In this document: in pieces, positions 15,777 to 25,169 of the stretch
Layout: the number at the start of each line of letters is the position of its first letter
Position numbering within the stretch: position 1 is the first letter of the stretch
From: W425 sp964503235
Lineage (GTDB): Bacteria; Chloroflexota; Dehalococcoidia; Dehalococcoidales; RBG-16-60-22
Assembly: GCA_964503235.1 (NCBI GenBank)
Contig: CAZCZJ010000005.1
Coordinates: 1-55,567 of the forward strand
DNA length: 55,567 bases
Direction of reading: 5' to 3'
Translations under genes and position numbers: made by a program
The notes under the pieces: generated by a model
Databases searched by the model: none
Told to the model about the DNA's origin: nothing
Seen by the model: the letters and a program-made list of their open reading frames with translations, nothing else

Positions 15777-17090
15777 ATGGTGGAAGACAATAAGGTTTGT
15801 GTAATTGGTATCTGGCACCTGGGCTCGGTGGTTTCAGCTTGTCTTGCTGATTTGGGCTACTTTGTTGTCGGTGTGGATAAAGACCCAAATAGGATAAAGG
15901 ATTTAAATAATGGTACCCCACCTATATTTGAGCCGGGCCTGAAAGAGCTAATCACAAATAATATGACCTCTGGAAGACTGGCCTTTACCACGGATTTAGG
16001 CAATGCCCTAAAGGGTGCTAGGTATATCCTGATAACATTTGATACCCCTGTAGATGAGAATGACGAAGTAGACCTATCGTCTATCTTTGATACCACCACA
16101 GAACTGGCTAAGTATCTGGAAATAGGCTCAGTAATTATCGTGAGCAGCCAAGTCCCGGTTGGCACCTGCGACCGAATAAAATCACTGATTAAGCAGAATA
16201 ACCCTTCTCTAGATTTCGATGTTGCCTGTAGCCCGGAAAATCTGAGGCTGGGACAAGCCGTAGACTACTTCAAAAAACCAGACAGGATAGTAATTGGCGC
16301 TGATTGCGAGCCTACCCTTAATAGGGTAGAAGTTCTCTTTAATGTTATTCCTGCCCCCAAGCTCAGGATGAATCTAAGAACGGCCGAGATGACCAAACAT
16401 GCCATTAATGCTTTTCTGGCGACGTGTATCAGCTTCGCCAACGAAATGGCCAATCTTTGCGATGAACTGGGGGCTGATGCCTTAAAGATGGCGGAGGCAT
16501 TGAAATCAGAGGCGAGGATAGGACCGAAACTGCCCTTGCTACCCGGGCTTGCCTTTGCCGGTGGAACACTGGCCAGAGATTTGAAAATTCTCAAGAATCT
16601 GGGCGAGAGTTCTAACTACGAAACCCCGCTGATTAACGGGGTACTGACAATAAACCAGCGGCAGAACGAGTTGGTGGTGAGGAAAATACAAAAAATATAC
16701 GGTTCGGTTAAGAATCTAACGGTAGGTATTCTGGGGCTAACCTACAAAGCTGGTACCAGCACCCTGCGCCGTTCTGCCGCTCTGGAAATCATAAAGGATT
16801 TAACCAGCGAGGGTGCTACTATCAGGGCTTATGATCCTAAGGCAGATTTAAAGGAGGTCCGGCTGCATAAAGAATTTGAGTTCTGCACTGACCCCTATGT
16901 AGTAGCCAAGAACAGTGATGCCTTGGTTATTGTTACTGACTGGCCGGAATTTAAAAACCTGGACTTCGATTTGATTAAATCGTCAATGAAAAAGCCGGTC
17001 CTTATTGATGCCAAAAATATGTTATATGATAAGGAACTCGCCAATAAGGGCTTTATCTATTCAGGAGTGGGAACAGGGGATAAATTGTGA
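15777..17090 (+). CDS. UDP-glucose/GDP-mannose dehydrogenase family paralogue lacking the catalytic Cys
   Basis: A 437-residue protein co-linear with the product of 10714 and alignable without gaps over the first 270 residues. The NAD domain begins VCVIGIWHLGSVVS; SPENLRLGQAVDYF and TAEMTKHAINAFLA hold the conserved Glu, Lys and Asn. At the thioester-Cys site it reads AFAGGTLARD, again Thr264 in place of Cys. The C-terminal domain has GLTYKAGTSTLRRS. A TTGGAGG site precedes ATG by 7 bases and the end overlaps the radical SAM gene by 4 bases (GTGA). Two retained copies with the same substitution imply a family with a changed reaction. Confidence 0.9.
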   Translation: MVEDNKVCVIGIWHLGSVVSACLADLGYFVVGVDKDPNRIKDLNNGTPPIFEPGLKELITNNMTSGRLAFTTDLGNALKGARYILITFDTPVDENDEVDLSSIFDTTTELAKYLEIGSVIIVSSQVPVGTCDRIKSLIKQNNPSLDFDVACSPENLRLGQAVDYFKKPDRIVIGADCEPTLNRVEVLFNVIPAPKLRMNLRTAEMTKHAINAFLATCISFANEMANLCDELGADALKMAEALKSEARIGPKLPLLPGLAFAGGTLARDLKILKNLGESSNYETPLINGVLTINQRQNELVVRKIQKIYGSVKNLTVGILGLTYKAGTSTLRRSAALEIIKDLTSEGATIRAYDPKADLKEVRLHKEFEFCTDPYVVAKNSDALVIVTDWPEFKNLDFDLIKSSMKKPVLIDAKNMLYDKELANKGFIYSGVGTGDKL

Positions 17091-18130
17091 TTAGTGTTCT
17101 TACGAAGCTGTCTAACAACTCACTAATGTGGCAGTTACGATACCGGATACTCATATTCTTGGTCAGATTTATGAAACCATGGGGTATCCAGGTAGAGTCC
17201 ACCACCTTCTGCAATTTGCGCTGTGTTTTCTGTGAGAGGTCAAGTTCTAATCGAAAAAACTCCAGTCTTGATCTTGAGAAATTTGTTGCCTTTATCAAGC
17301 CCCAAGACTTTCTAAAATTCCCAGGATTTGGATTTAGTGTAGATCTTACTAGGACCGGAGAGCCTCTTCTGAACGAGAACCTTCTAAGAATGGTCCATCA
17401 TGTTAAACAAGGAGGAGGACGCTGCGGTTTTACAAGTAATTTTCTCTTAGCCGATAAGAGAAAGGCAAAAGAGCTACTTGATAGTGGCTTGGATTATATT
17501 GGCATATCTTTAGACGCAGCCGATAGACATTTATATGAGACTGTCAGGCGGGGAGCACAATTTCACCGTCTAGTCGAAAATATTTCGACTTTTGTAAGTC
17601 AAAGGAATGAACTTCACAAAAAGAGTCCATCACTTTCTATAATGTGCACAGTCTCTAATGACAATATCGTGAGTGAGATGCCAAAAGTCGTCAAGCTCGC
17701 ATCCGACCTGGGCATAACAAAGATTAGATTTCAGACTGCAGCAAGAGTAGACGGGGAACCCTATAACCCTAACAGTCTTGAGAATTTTCAAAATTACTTC
17801 AGGGATGCCCTTCAAATTGCCAGAAATAACGGCATAAGCTTAGAGACCTCTGCACTGGTAAATAAGAGACGATGTTGTATACCGTTTTACCCGTTTGTTA
17901 CCGTGGAAGGTTATATCCTGCCTTGCTGTTGGATCACTCAGATGATGTCTCATGGAGACCAGATTACACTGAGCTTTGGGAATGTTTTCCAAGAGGATTT
18001 ACTGAATATCTGGTTCTCTGATGCCTATATAAACTTTAGAAAGAGAGTGTTATCGGGCAACTTTCCATCCATTTGCCTTAATTGCCCTGTTGTTGACATT
18101 CCAAAGGACGGTAATGATGCCGGAGGATAA
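17087..18130 (+). CDS. Radical SAM protein with SPASM-like C-terminus
   Basis: A 347-residue enzyme. C42-x3-C46-x2-C49 (CNLRCVFC) binds the radical SAM [4Fe-4S] cluster, and TRTGEPLLNENLLRMV and GISLDAAD follow in the barrel. The C-terminal ~100 residues hold further Cys (RRCCIPF, ILPCCW, SICLNCPVVD), a SPASM-like auxiliary cluster region. Start is GTG overlapping the dehydrogenase. In glycan clusters such enzymes may modify sugars or peptides; the substrate cannot be read here. Its end overlaps the Gfo/Idh gene by 14 bases. Confidence 0.87.
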   Translation: MISVLTKLSNNSLMWQLRYRILIFLVRFMKPWGIQVESTTFCNLRCVFCERSSSNRKNSSLDLEKFVAFIKPQDFLKFPGFGFSVDLTRTGEPLLNENLLRMVHHVKQGGGRCGFTSNFLLADKRKAKELLDSGLDYIGISLDAADRHLYETVRRGAQFHRLVENISTFVSQRNELHKKSPSLSIMCTVSNDNIVSEMPKVVKLASDLGITKIRFQTAARVDGEPYNPNSLENFQNYFRDALQIARNNGISLETSALVNKRRCCIPFYPFVTVEGYILPCCWITQMMSHGDQITLSFGNVFQEDLLNIWFSDAYINFRKRVLSGNFPSICLNCPVVDIPKDGNDAGG

Positions 18131-19136
18131 GGCTCTTAGGGTAGGCATAATAGGTGCCGGTCTTCAAGGCGGGCGCCGAGCTCCAGTATTGAAGCAGTTC
18201 CCCGGAAATGAGCTGGTCATAGTGGCTGCTGACCATCAGGAGTCAGCAGCGCAACTGGCTGAGAACATAGGATGTGAGGCAACCAATCACTGGGAGGAGG
18301 TGGTAGAAAGGGAAGACATAGATATAGTCCTGGTATGCACTCCACCCCATCTCCATGCCTCTATGAGTATCGCTGCTATGAAACACGGCAAGCATGTCCT
18401 ATGTGAAAAGCCATTGACCAGAACTATTGAGGAAGCTGAACGGGTGCTAGAAGCAGCTAAAATCAATAAGGTTATTCTTAAGTGCGGGTTCAACCACCGT
18501 CATCATCCTAGCATACAAAAAGCTAAGGATTGGTTTGAGGAGGGTATCATCGGGGAACTGGATTTTATTCGTTGCCGATACGGGATTTGTGGTCGTCCGG
18601 GTTATGAAAAGGAGTGGAGAGCGAATCCAGAGATAGTCAGCGGTGGGCAACTAATGGAGCAGGGAATACATGCTGTAGACCTGTTTCGCTGGTTCTTAGG
18701 AGAATTTACCGAAGTTACGGGCTTTATATCCACCCGTTTCTGGGATATAAAGCCTCTTGAGGACAATGGCTTCGCCCTCTTTCGCACTGAGAAGGGGCAG
18801 GTAGCCTCTCTTCATTCCAGTTTGACCCAGTGGAAAAACCTCTTCTCTTTTGAACTTTTTGGTCAGGATGGCTACATTCTTGTCGAAGGTCTTGGCGGCG
18901 GTTATGGGACAGAGAAGGTTACATTGGGTAAAAGAGCTTTTGATGAGCCTTTCAGAGATGAAACCACCGAGTTCCGTGGCGGGGATATATCCTGGTATGA
19001 GGAGTGGAAGGAGTTTGATGCCGCCATAAAAGAGAAGAGAGAACCACTAGGCAACGGCTACGATGGGCTTGAAGCACTAAGACTGGTTAATGCTGTATAC
19101 CAATCTACCCGCGATGGCTGTACCGTAAAGCTATAA
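18117..19136 (+). CDS. Gfo/Idh/MocA family oxidoreductase
   Basis: A 339-residue NAD(P)-dependent sugar oxidoreductase. LRVGIIGAGLQGGRRAPVL is the Rossmann loop, VCTPPHLHASM and HGKHVLCEKPLTRT contain the family EKP motif, and SGGQLMEQGIHAVDLFRWFLG carries the conserved Gln and His of the active site. ATG at 18117 (or the adjacent 18114) is chosen over a longer frame because it fits the usual N-terminus. It overlaps the radical SAM gene by 14 bases and shares one base with the next gene, so the genes are tightly coupled. Probably oxidises or reduces a nucleotide-linked sugar in the glycan pathway. Confidence 0.87.
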   Translation: MPEDKALRVGIIGAGLQGGRRAPVLKQFPGNELVIVAADHQESAAQLAENIGCEATNHWEEVVEREDIDIVLVCTPPHLHASMSIAAMKHGKHVLCEKPLTRTIEEAERVLEAAKINKVILKCGFNHRHHPSIQKAKDWFEEGIIGELDFIRCRYGICGRPGYEKEWRANPEIVSGGQLMEQGIHAVDLFRWFLGEFTEVTGFISTRFWDIKPLEDNGFALFRTEKGQVASLHSSLTQWKNLFSFELFGQDGYILVEGLGGGYGTEKVTLGKRAFDEPFRDETTEFRGGDISWYEEWKEFDAAIKEKREPLGNGYDGLEALRLVNAVYQSTRDGCTVKL

Positions 19137-20089
19137 TGAGCAAATGTTTGATAACCGGCTGTGGTAGCTTCATCGGTTCTCACTTGGCAGAGTTTCTGCT
19201 GAAGATGGAGCTCGATGTTTATGGGACGGTTCACCAGAACAGCGGAAATATAGACCATCTGAAGGACAAGCTGAATATCCTCAGGTGTGATATCCTGGAT
19301 GAAGAGAGGGTAGAGTCCCTTATCGCTGAGGTCAATCCCGACTTCATTTTCCACCTCGCAGCTCAGAGTTTGATCGGAACCTCCTGGCAGGATCCGAAGA
19401 GAACCTTAAACGTGAATATACTAGGGACTCTCTATCTGCTGGAGAGCATCAGAAAGGCAGCTATAAACCCTGTAATCAATGTTGCTTGCTCCAGTGCCGA
19501 GTACGGGTTTAGTGATAAGGATGAAATCCCGATAAAGGAGACCAAAGCCCTCCACCCTTCCAGCCCCTACGGAGTGAGCAAGGTAGCACAGGATATGCTA
19601 TCCCATCTCTACTGGCAAGCCTACGGGCTAAGGGTAGTGCGGTTTCGCCCTTTCTATATCACCGGTCCTAGGAAGACCCTCGATGCTTGCTCAGATTTCG
19701 CCAGGGGTATCGCCGAGATAGAGGTTGGGCAAAGAGCTACCCTCAGTGTTGGTAACCTTGAAACGGTTCGGGATTGTGTGGATGTTAGGGATGCTGTCAG
19801 GGCTATGTGGCTCCTTATACAAAAGGGGACACCAGGGGAAGTCTATAATATATGCTCAGGAAAAGGTTGCAAGATGAAAGATATCCTGGATAAGTTAGTT
19901 TCTCTGTCTCGGCGACCTGTCGAGGTTCACCCCGACCCCAACTTGATGCGTCCTTCTGATGAACTAGTTCTTATCGGTGATAACTCCAAACTCTGTGAAT
20001 TGGGTTGGAAACCACAAATCCCTATAGAGAGGACTCTCTCCGACATACTAGACTACTGGAGAGCTAAAGTCCTAGGTACTAAAGGGTAA
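19136..20089 (+). CDS. Extended SDR, GDP-mannose 4,6-dehydratase/reductase-like
   Basis: A 317-residue extended SDR. LITGCGSFIGSHLAEFLL binds the cofactor; FHLAAQSLIGTSWQDPKRTLNVNI, CSSAEYG and HPSSPYGVSKVAQDML (Tyr and Lys) resemble the GMD/RMD branch acting on GDP-mannose derivatives; RDCVDVRDAVRAMW is also typical of that branch. The start codon overlaps the stop of the Gfo/Idh gene by one base. A GDP-deoxyhexose or GDP-heptose substrate would fit the cluster, but dehydratase versus reductase cannot be decided by eye. Confidence 0.83.
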   Translation: MSKCLITGCGSFIGSHLAEFLLKMELDVYGTVHQNSGNIDHLKDKLNILRCDILDEERVESLIAEVNPDFIFHLAAQSLIGTSWQDPKRTLNVNILGTLYLLESIRKAAINPVINVACSSAEYGFSDKDEIPIKETKALHPSSPYGVSKVAQDMLSHLYWQAYGLRVVRFRPFYITGPRKTLDACSDFARGIAEIEVGQRATLSVGNLETVRDCVDVRDAVRAMWLLIQKGTPGEVYNICSGKGCKMKDILDKLVSLSRRPVEVHPDPNLMRPSDELVLIGDNSKLCELGWKPQIPIERTLSDILDYWRAKVLGTKG

Positions 20090-20101
20090 GGGGCGCTTGA
20101 G

Positions 20102-21454
20102 TTGCTACAACTGATAAAGCTGTTGAGCTTGCGCTTCAGTGGATTTCTCACTGAGGTTATTAGTATAGCCACCTCCAAAGAGAGGCTGAAGCAGCTTTTT
20201 CGCGTCTCCCTCTACTCCAACGCCGCCTTCCTGTTGATAGCCAACGCAGCAGGCAGCCTCCTCGGTTTTGCCTTCTGGATAATAGTAGCCAGGGTCTATC
20301 CTGCTGAAGATGTAGGCCTGGCATCAGCCGTCATTGCGGCAGTGGGATTGCTGGCAATGCTTTCCCACTTAGGGCTGGGAATGGGGCTGATAAGGTTCCT
20401 CCCGCATTCCGGTAGAAATGCCAGCTCAATGATTAACACTGTCTTCACCATCGGCACATTGGTCTCAGTCATAACCGCCTTCATCTTTATCGCCGGACTC
20501 AGCTTTTGGTCGCCAGCCCTCCTTTTCGTCAGGCAGCATCCTATCTACCTTGCTGCCTTTGTTGTTTTTACCATTGCCGCTACCTTATCAACTCTGATAA
20601 ATGAGACCTTCGTGGCTGAACGGCGAGCTAGCTTTGTCCTAGCCAGGGGTTTCATCTTTAGCCTATTGAAACTCCCTTTGCCTATAGTGCTGGCAGCATT
20701 CTTTCACTCTTTTGGCATCTTTGCCTCTTGGGGCATGTCTTTAGGGGTGGCGCTTTTGCTTAGCATCTTTTTGTTCCTGCCTCGAGCCCAACCTGGCTAT
20801 CGCCCTTTTTTTGCCTTTAACAGACGCGTAGTGAATGACATGCTGCACTTCTCCTTTGCCAACTACCTCTCTGTGCTTTTTCGAGGTGCCCCTGGTATGC
20901 TTCTTCCTATCATGGTGATAAACATATTGGGTGCCGAGCCGCAGGCTTACTTTTATATGGCCTTGATGACTGGAGCGGTGCTCATTATGATTCCTGAGGC
21001 TTTCTCAACCTCCCTTTTTGCCGAGGGCTCCTATGATGAGCACACACTGGGGCTTAATATCCGTCGAAGCTTGAAGATAACCTTCCTTATTCTTGTACCA
21101 GCTGTCATCTTGATACTGGCTATCGCTGATAAGCTTCTCCTTCTTTTTGGTGGCTCCTACTCTGAGAATGCAACTACTCTGCTCCGCCTCCTAGCCATTT
21201 CGGCTATACCTATGACAATCAATGCTGTTTATTTAGCTATAAAGAGGGTAGAGAAGAAGTTGAAAATAATTGTAGGCTTAACCGCTTTTGCAGCAGTATC
21301 TATTCTGGGGCTCAGCTATTTTCTCCTGCCCCGAATGGGCATCGATGGAGCCGGTATTGCCTACCTCATAGGTCACACAACTATCGCTTTGGTAATTGTG
21401 GCAAGCTGGCTCAGAAGACAGCGGGCGCTGCGCTTATCGCCAAAAAGAGACTAA
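20102..21454 (+). CDS. Wzx-like polysaccharide flippase
   Basis: A 450-residue integral membrane protein with about 12 to 14 helices, of the MATE-like polysaccharide exporter group. Conserved features are the N-terminal AAGSLLGFAFWIIVARVYPAEDVGLASAVIAAV, a segment typical of Wzx and related flippases with its amphipathic helix after the first TM, and repeated helices to the end (GAGIAYLIGHTTIALVIVA). It would move a lipid-linked glycan across the membrane. The start is TTG at 20102 with an AAGGGG site about 9 bases before; no ATG fits better near the N-terminus. It is co-transcribed with the next gene, which starts right at its stop. Confidence 0.87.
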   Translation: MLQLIKLLSLRFSGFLTEVISIATSKERLKQLFRVSLYSNAAFLLIANAAGSLLGFAFWIIVARVYPAEDVGLASAVIAAVGLLAMLSHLGLGMGLIRFLPHSGRNASSMINTVFTIGTLVSVITAFIFIAGLSFWSPALLFVRQHPIYLAAFVVFTIAATLSTLINETFVAERRASFVLARGFIFSLLKLPLPIVLAAFFHSFGIFASWGMSLGVALLLSIFLFLPRAQPGYRPFFAFNRRVVNDMLHFSFANYLSVLFRGAPGMLLPIMVINILGAEPQAYFYMALMTGAVLIMIPEAFSTSLFAEGSYDEHTLGLNIRRSLKITFLILVPAVILILAIADKLLLLFGGSYSENATTLLRLLAISAIPMTINAVYLAIKRVEKKLKIIVGLTAFAAVSILGLSYFLLPRMGIDGAGIAYLIGHTTIALVIVASWLRRQRALRLSPKRD

Positions 21455-22732
21455 ATGAAAGTTGATAAAACTGTTGTCACGGTGGTAAGAGACGGCCTTT
21501 GCACTGGCTGTGGTACCTGTGTGGCAATCTGCCCCAAGGATGCCATGGAGATGACAATAAGCAAGTCCAAGGGAATATATCTACCCCATGTGGACAAGCA
21601 GAACTGCAATCAGTGTGGCATTTGCCTTGAGACCTGCCCCGGGCATGGCGTGGATTTCGACCAACTAAATGGGGGAATCTTCGGCAAGCAGCCTGAGGAT
21701 ATTCTCTTGGGGAATTACCTCAATTGCTATATTGGTCATGCCACTGATAATAACGTCAGATATAACTCAGCCTCCGGCGGTCTGGTAACGGCACTGCTCA
21801 TCTTTGCCCTGGAGCAAGGGATTATCACTGGCGCTCTGGTTACCAGGATGAATGAGAGCAGCCCTCTAGAGCCGCAGCCTTTTATTGCCAGAACTAAGGA
21901 GCAGATAATATCCGCCTGCAAATCCAAATATTGCCCGGTGCCCGCAAACATAGCCTTGAAAGAAATAATTAACGAAGATGGCAGATTTGCTGTTGTCGGG
22001 CTGCCCTGCCATATTCAGGGTATAAGGAAGGCAGAGTTGGTCAATAAAAAGCTTAGGGAGAGGATAGCCCTCCTTCTAGGAATTTTCTGTTCCCATCCCA
22101 TGAGCTTTTCGGGTACCAGGTTCCTTCTTGATAGATATGGTGTTCAGCCGGAGGAGGTTGCCCGGCTCGATTACCGGGGTGAGGGGTGGCCGGGACATAT
22201 GACCATCCACCTCAAGAATGGCATAAAGAGGCTCATACCTCACCTTGATTATAATATATTCTTTTGGGGACTGAACTTCTTCACCCCTGCGCGCTGCGCC
22301 TTGTGCTGTGACCAGGGCGCCGAATTAGCCGATATTTCCTTCGGTGATGCCTGGCTTCCTGAGCTAGTCGGGGACAAGATTGGCACCTCGGCGATAATCT
22401 CCAGAAGCGCCAGAGGAGAGGACCTGCTGAAGCAGGCGATGTCAAAGGGTGAAATAACCCTCAGCAGCCTGGAGAGCGACAGGGCCAGGGGGATGGTGGC
22501 AAAGAAGGAACAGTATGGAGCAATGTCTCGTCTGGCACATCTGGTGGGTAAAAAATTGCCAAGCTACAGGACGGAGCTACCCAAAGCCAAGCTCGCCGAC
22601 TACATTGCTGCCCTGGAGCTTTACTTAGCTATCTTCCTATCAAGGCGCTACCTGTGGTGGTTAATCAGACTCTTGGCTCGCATAGCCAGACTGGCAGGCA
22701 AATCCTTAAGGTTGATAGGCTTAAGGCGCTGA
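21455..22732 (+). CDS. FrhB/FdhB-family ferredoxin-like oxidoreductase of a polysaccharide cluster
   Basis: A 425-residue protein. The first ~70 residues hold two [4Fe-4S] ferredoxin motifs (CTGCGTCVAICP and CNQCGICLETCP). The rest matches coenzyme F420 hydrogenase/dehydrogenase beta-subunit domains: YNSASGGLVTALLIFALE, KSKYCPVPAN, VGLPCHIQGIRK, GIFCSHPMSFSGTR and ALCCDQGAELADISFGDAW. A C-terminal helix pair (LAIFLSRRYLWWLIRLLARIA) may bind the membrane. In bacteria such proteins are common next to pyruvyl transferase genes, as here on the opposite strand. F420 use is not implied. The gene ends 12 bases inside the pyruvyl transferase gene. Confidence 0.88.
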   Translation: MKVDKTVVTVVRDGLCTGCGTCVAICPKDAMEMTISKSKGIYLPHVDKQNCNQCGICLETCPGHGVDFDQLNGGIFGKQPEDILLGNYLNCYIGHATDNNVRYNSASGGLVTALLIFALEQGIITGALVTRMNESSPLEPQPFIARTKEQIISACKSKYCPVPANIALKEIINEDGRFAVVGLPCHIQGIRKAELVNKKLRERIALLLGIFCSHPMSFSGTRFLLDRYGVQPEEVARLDYRGEGWPGHMTIHLKNGIKRLIPHLDYNIFFWGLNFFTPARCALCCDQGAELADISFGDAWLPELVGDKIGTSAIISRSARGEDLLKQAMSKGEITLSSLESDRARGMVAKKEQYGAMSRLAHLVGKKLPSYRTELPKAKLADYIAALELYLAIFLSRRYLWWLIRLLARIARLAGKSLRLIGLRR

Positions 22733-24207
22733 CGCCTTTTTTGATGATTCCACCAGCTCCTTGATGAGCTTTCCATAAAGCAGGGCTTGCTCTTCAGCTA
22801 TTTTTGCTTTTTCCTTCAGCTCCTGGCTAACCCTCTCCCTGTTTGCCCACAGGGAGTCGAGCTTTGATTTCAGCTCAGCTAGAAGCTCATCAAAGCTTGG
22901 GGTTCGGATATCGACGATGTATGCCTCCTGCCCCATAGTCTTGCCGATAATGCGGTAAAACTTGTCTCCATAGGCAATAGCTATAGTGGGGACGCCCAGT
23001 GATGTAGCGGCAATGGTGGCATGCATCCGGCAGCCGATGAACATATCGCAGCTACCGATAACCCCCTTTATCTCGTCAGGTAGATAGTTACCCCGCAGCA
23101 GCCCCACGGCTTGCTTATTCTTCATCTGCTCATATATTCGGGAACATACCTCCCTGTCATTATTATGCTCACTATGATGCTCACTCCATTGTGCGCTCCC
23201 TGTGACGTGGGGAATAAAGCAGGCTGTGGCACCCAGACTGTCTACAACATAGTCAATCATTGCCGCCATAAGCTCGATATACTTTCTCTGCCTCTCCTCA
23301 GTCTCCATAGTGTCAGAGAAAGCATAGCGCTCCATTTCCAGCCAACTGGGGGAGAAGCCAATGAATGGCTTATCGCTCCTGGCGATACCCTCCTTTTGTA
23401 GAATGAGCTCAGCCTTTTCCCGGGGTGCTGCCTCGAGGGCAAGGGCAGGGTCAGCAACCAGGCATATCTTCGGCTTACTCAGACCTAATTGCTGGCAGTA
23501 GTCGTAGCTTGCTTCCTCTCTCAGCGCCAGAACATCAAACCTGTTAAGGACGAACCTGGCTGGATACATGGTGAGCCGGCTGGTGAATGGTCCTACATCG
23601 GTGGCAACCGTTGCCATAGGTTTNNNNNNNNNNNNNNNNNNNNNNNNNNNNNNNNNNNNNNNNNNNNNNNNNNNNNNNNNNNNNNNNNNNNNNNNNNNNN
23701 NNNNNNNNNNNNNNNNNNNNNNNTGGTGAGCCGGCTGGTGAATGGTCCTACATCGGTGGCAACCGTTGCCATAGGTTTTTTATAGATTGCCCAGCCCAAG
23801 AATGAAAGAAAAAGGCTCAACAGGGTCGAGAGCGAACCATAAGTCGGGTCATTAAGAGTATCTGCGTTATTATGTATAACTACATCATACTGTTCATAGG
23901 GGTTTTTTATGCTCTTATTGAATTTCCCTGCCAGGCGGTAGATAAAGCAACGGCTGAAATGGTAAAGGACAAGGATAGCAGCGTTAGCCAGGATCAGCGG
24001 TTTTGTTTTCCTTACCCTCAGCCATGGGTATTGACGCAATTCTATGCCCAGCTTCTCAGAATCTCTATCCCTGTCCGGTTGCACGCTGAGAGCGGTTATC
24101 TCTACATCGGGCATATAGCTTCTGAGGCATTTTATCAAGCCCATTAAAGCTGCCACAGTCCCCATGTTCTTGAGTTCTAAGGGGTTATAGACGAGTATTT
24201 TAGGCAT
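22721..24207 (-). CDS. Polysaccharide pyruvyl transferase, split by a scaffold gap
   Basis: The N-terminal half (MPKILVYNPLELKNMG onward) and the C-terminal half (with IGFSPSWLEMERY, FIGCRMHATIAATSLGVPTIAIAYGDK, the family HAT motif) are separated by 100 N. Both flanks of the gap carry the same 55 bases (23569-23623 and 23724-23778). If the flanks are the same DNA, the gene collapses to exactly 1332 bases, a continuous 443-residue protein. It would place ketal pyruvate on a glycan. It has an AGGTGG ribosome site before ATG and is the last gene of the minus-strand operon. Its stop overlaps the FrhB-like gene. Confidence 0.87.
23624..23723. other. Scaffold gap (100 N) with duplicated 55-base flanks
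   Basis: A run of exactly 100 N, a conventional unknown-length gap. The 55 bases on the left are repeated exactly on the right, so the two contig ends overlap and no sequence is probably missing. Confidence 0.95.
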
Positions 24208-24264
24208 AATTATCCACCTAGCTGTGCTGGGCTGATTTTACCCTATTGTTCCCGGCAAATCAAT

Positions 24265-25155
24265 CTACCTGATACTCACCTTGTTTTCGATTTGGCCTAA
24301 CCTTTGCTCCTCCTTACGTGGATGAGCGGGTTGCCTGCATTCAATAAAGAAGTGGGTAGCCAGACACTCCGGCACGGATATGTTCAGGGGATGAGAAAAT
24401 GGCAGGTCTTTCCGTAGCACGGCGGATAGTGTCCTGAATAAGCAAGATAGCAAAGGGATATATAGCCCGAACTTACGGCCGGAAACAACGTCAAATCCGG
24501 CTTGCTGTAAAAAGTGGGAAAAGTCTTGAAAGCTGAACATGCGAACATGGTCAGCCGCCCTTCCGCTAATCCCGCTGCCATTGGGGACGGTGAACAGGGC
24601 TACCCCATTTGGTTTCAGCACCCGGTAGCACTCCCTAACGGCATTGTCACCCTCAATGTGCTCCAGGGTCTCGGTGCAGATAAGGCAGTCGAACATATCC
24701 GACTTGAAAGGGAGTTCATTGGCGTTCCCAACATAGAAGCTGATGTTGTCATTCTGTTCTTTAGCTCTGCTGAGCGCTTCATGGGTGATATCAAGACCGT
24801 GCAGTTCCCTACCCTGGGGGTTTAACATAGTTAGAGATGTGCCCCAGCCACAGCCAACATCTAGAACCCTGCCCTGCCCAGCCCTCCTGACCACCGTTTT
24901 ATAAATGTGACCTTCCCCGTAATTCGCGGTGCTCACGGCTTTGGCGGCTCGTTCTGACTGATGCCCCCCCAGATTAGCGATTAATTCCCGTCTCATGCAC
25001 TGGTCGCATAAACCCTGGTGGCAGTTCTCGTAATTAAATAATCGCCTGCCGCAGTTAACACATCTGATGGAGTAATAGGTATGGCTCAGTAAAGCATAAA
25101 TCAGGAAGGGGATGAGAAAGAGCACTCCTTCAAATCGGTTCAGCCAATGCCACAT
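24265..25155 (-). CDS. Class I SAM methyltransferase with N-terminal zinc ribbon (copy 2)
   Basis: A 296-residue protein. An N-terminal hydrophobic stretch (FLIPFLIYALL) is followed by a Cys-rich ribbon (CVNCGRRLFNYENC... LCDQCMRR), then a Methyltransf_11 domain: GRVLDVGCGWGTSL, DCLICTETLEHIEGDNAV and LKPNGVALFTVPNG. ATG at 25155 is chosen because AGGAGG lies 8 bases upstream; the longer frame from 25233 would enter the previous gene. It is a tandem duplicate of the gene at 25170-26048, placed 14 bases after it. Likely methylates a sugar or lipid-linked glycan; the substrate is unknown. Confidence 0.87.
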   Translation of the reverse strand: MWHWLNRFEGVLFLIPFLIYALLSHTYYSIRCVNCGRRLFNYENCHQGLCDQCMRRELIANLGGHQSERAAKAVSTANYGEGHIYKTVVRRAGQGRVLDVGCGWGTSLTMLNPQGRELHGLDITHEALSRAKEQNDNISFYVGNANELPFKSDMFDCLICTETLEHIEGDNAVRECYRVLKPNGVALFTVPNGSGISGRAADHVRMFSFQDFSHFLQQAGFDVVSGRKFGLYIPLLSCLFRTLSAVLRKDLPFSHPLNISVPECLATHFFIECRQPAHPRKEEQRLGQIENKVSIR

Positions 25156-25169
25156 TCTAGCTTTGCCTC

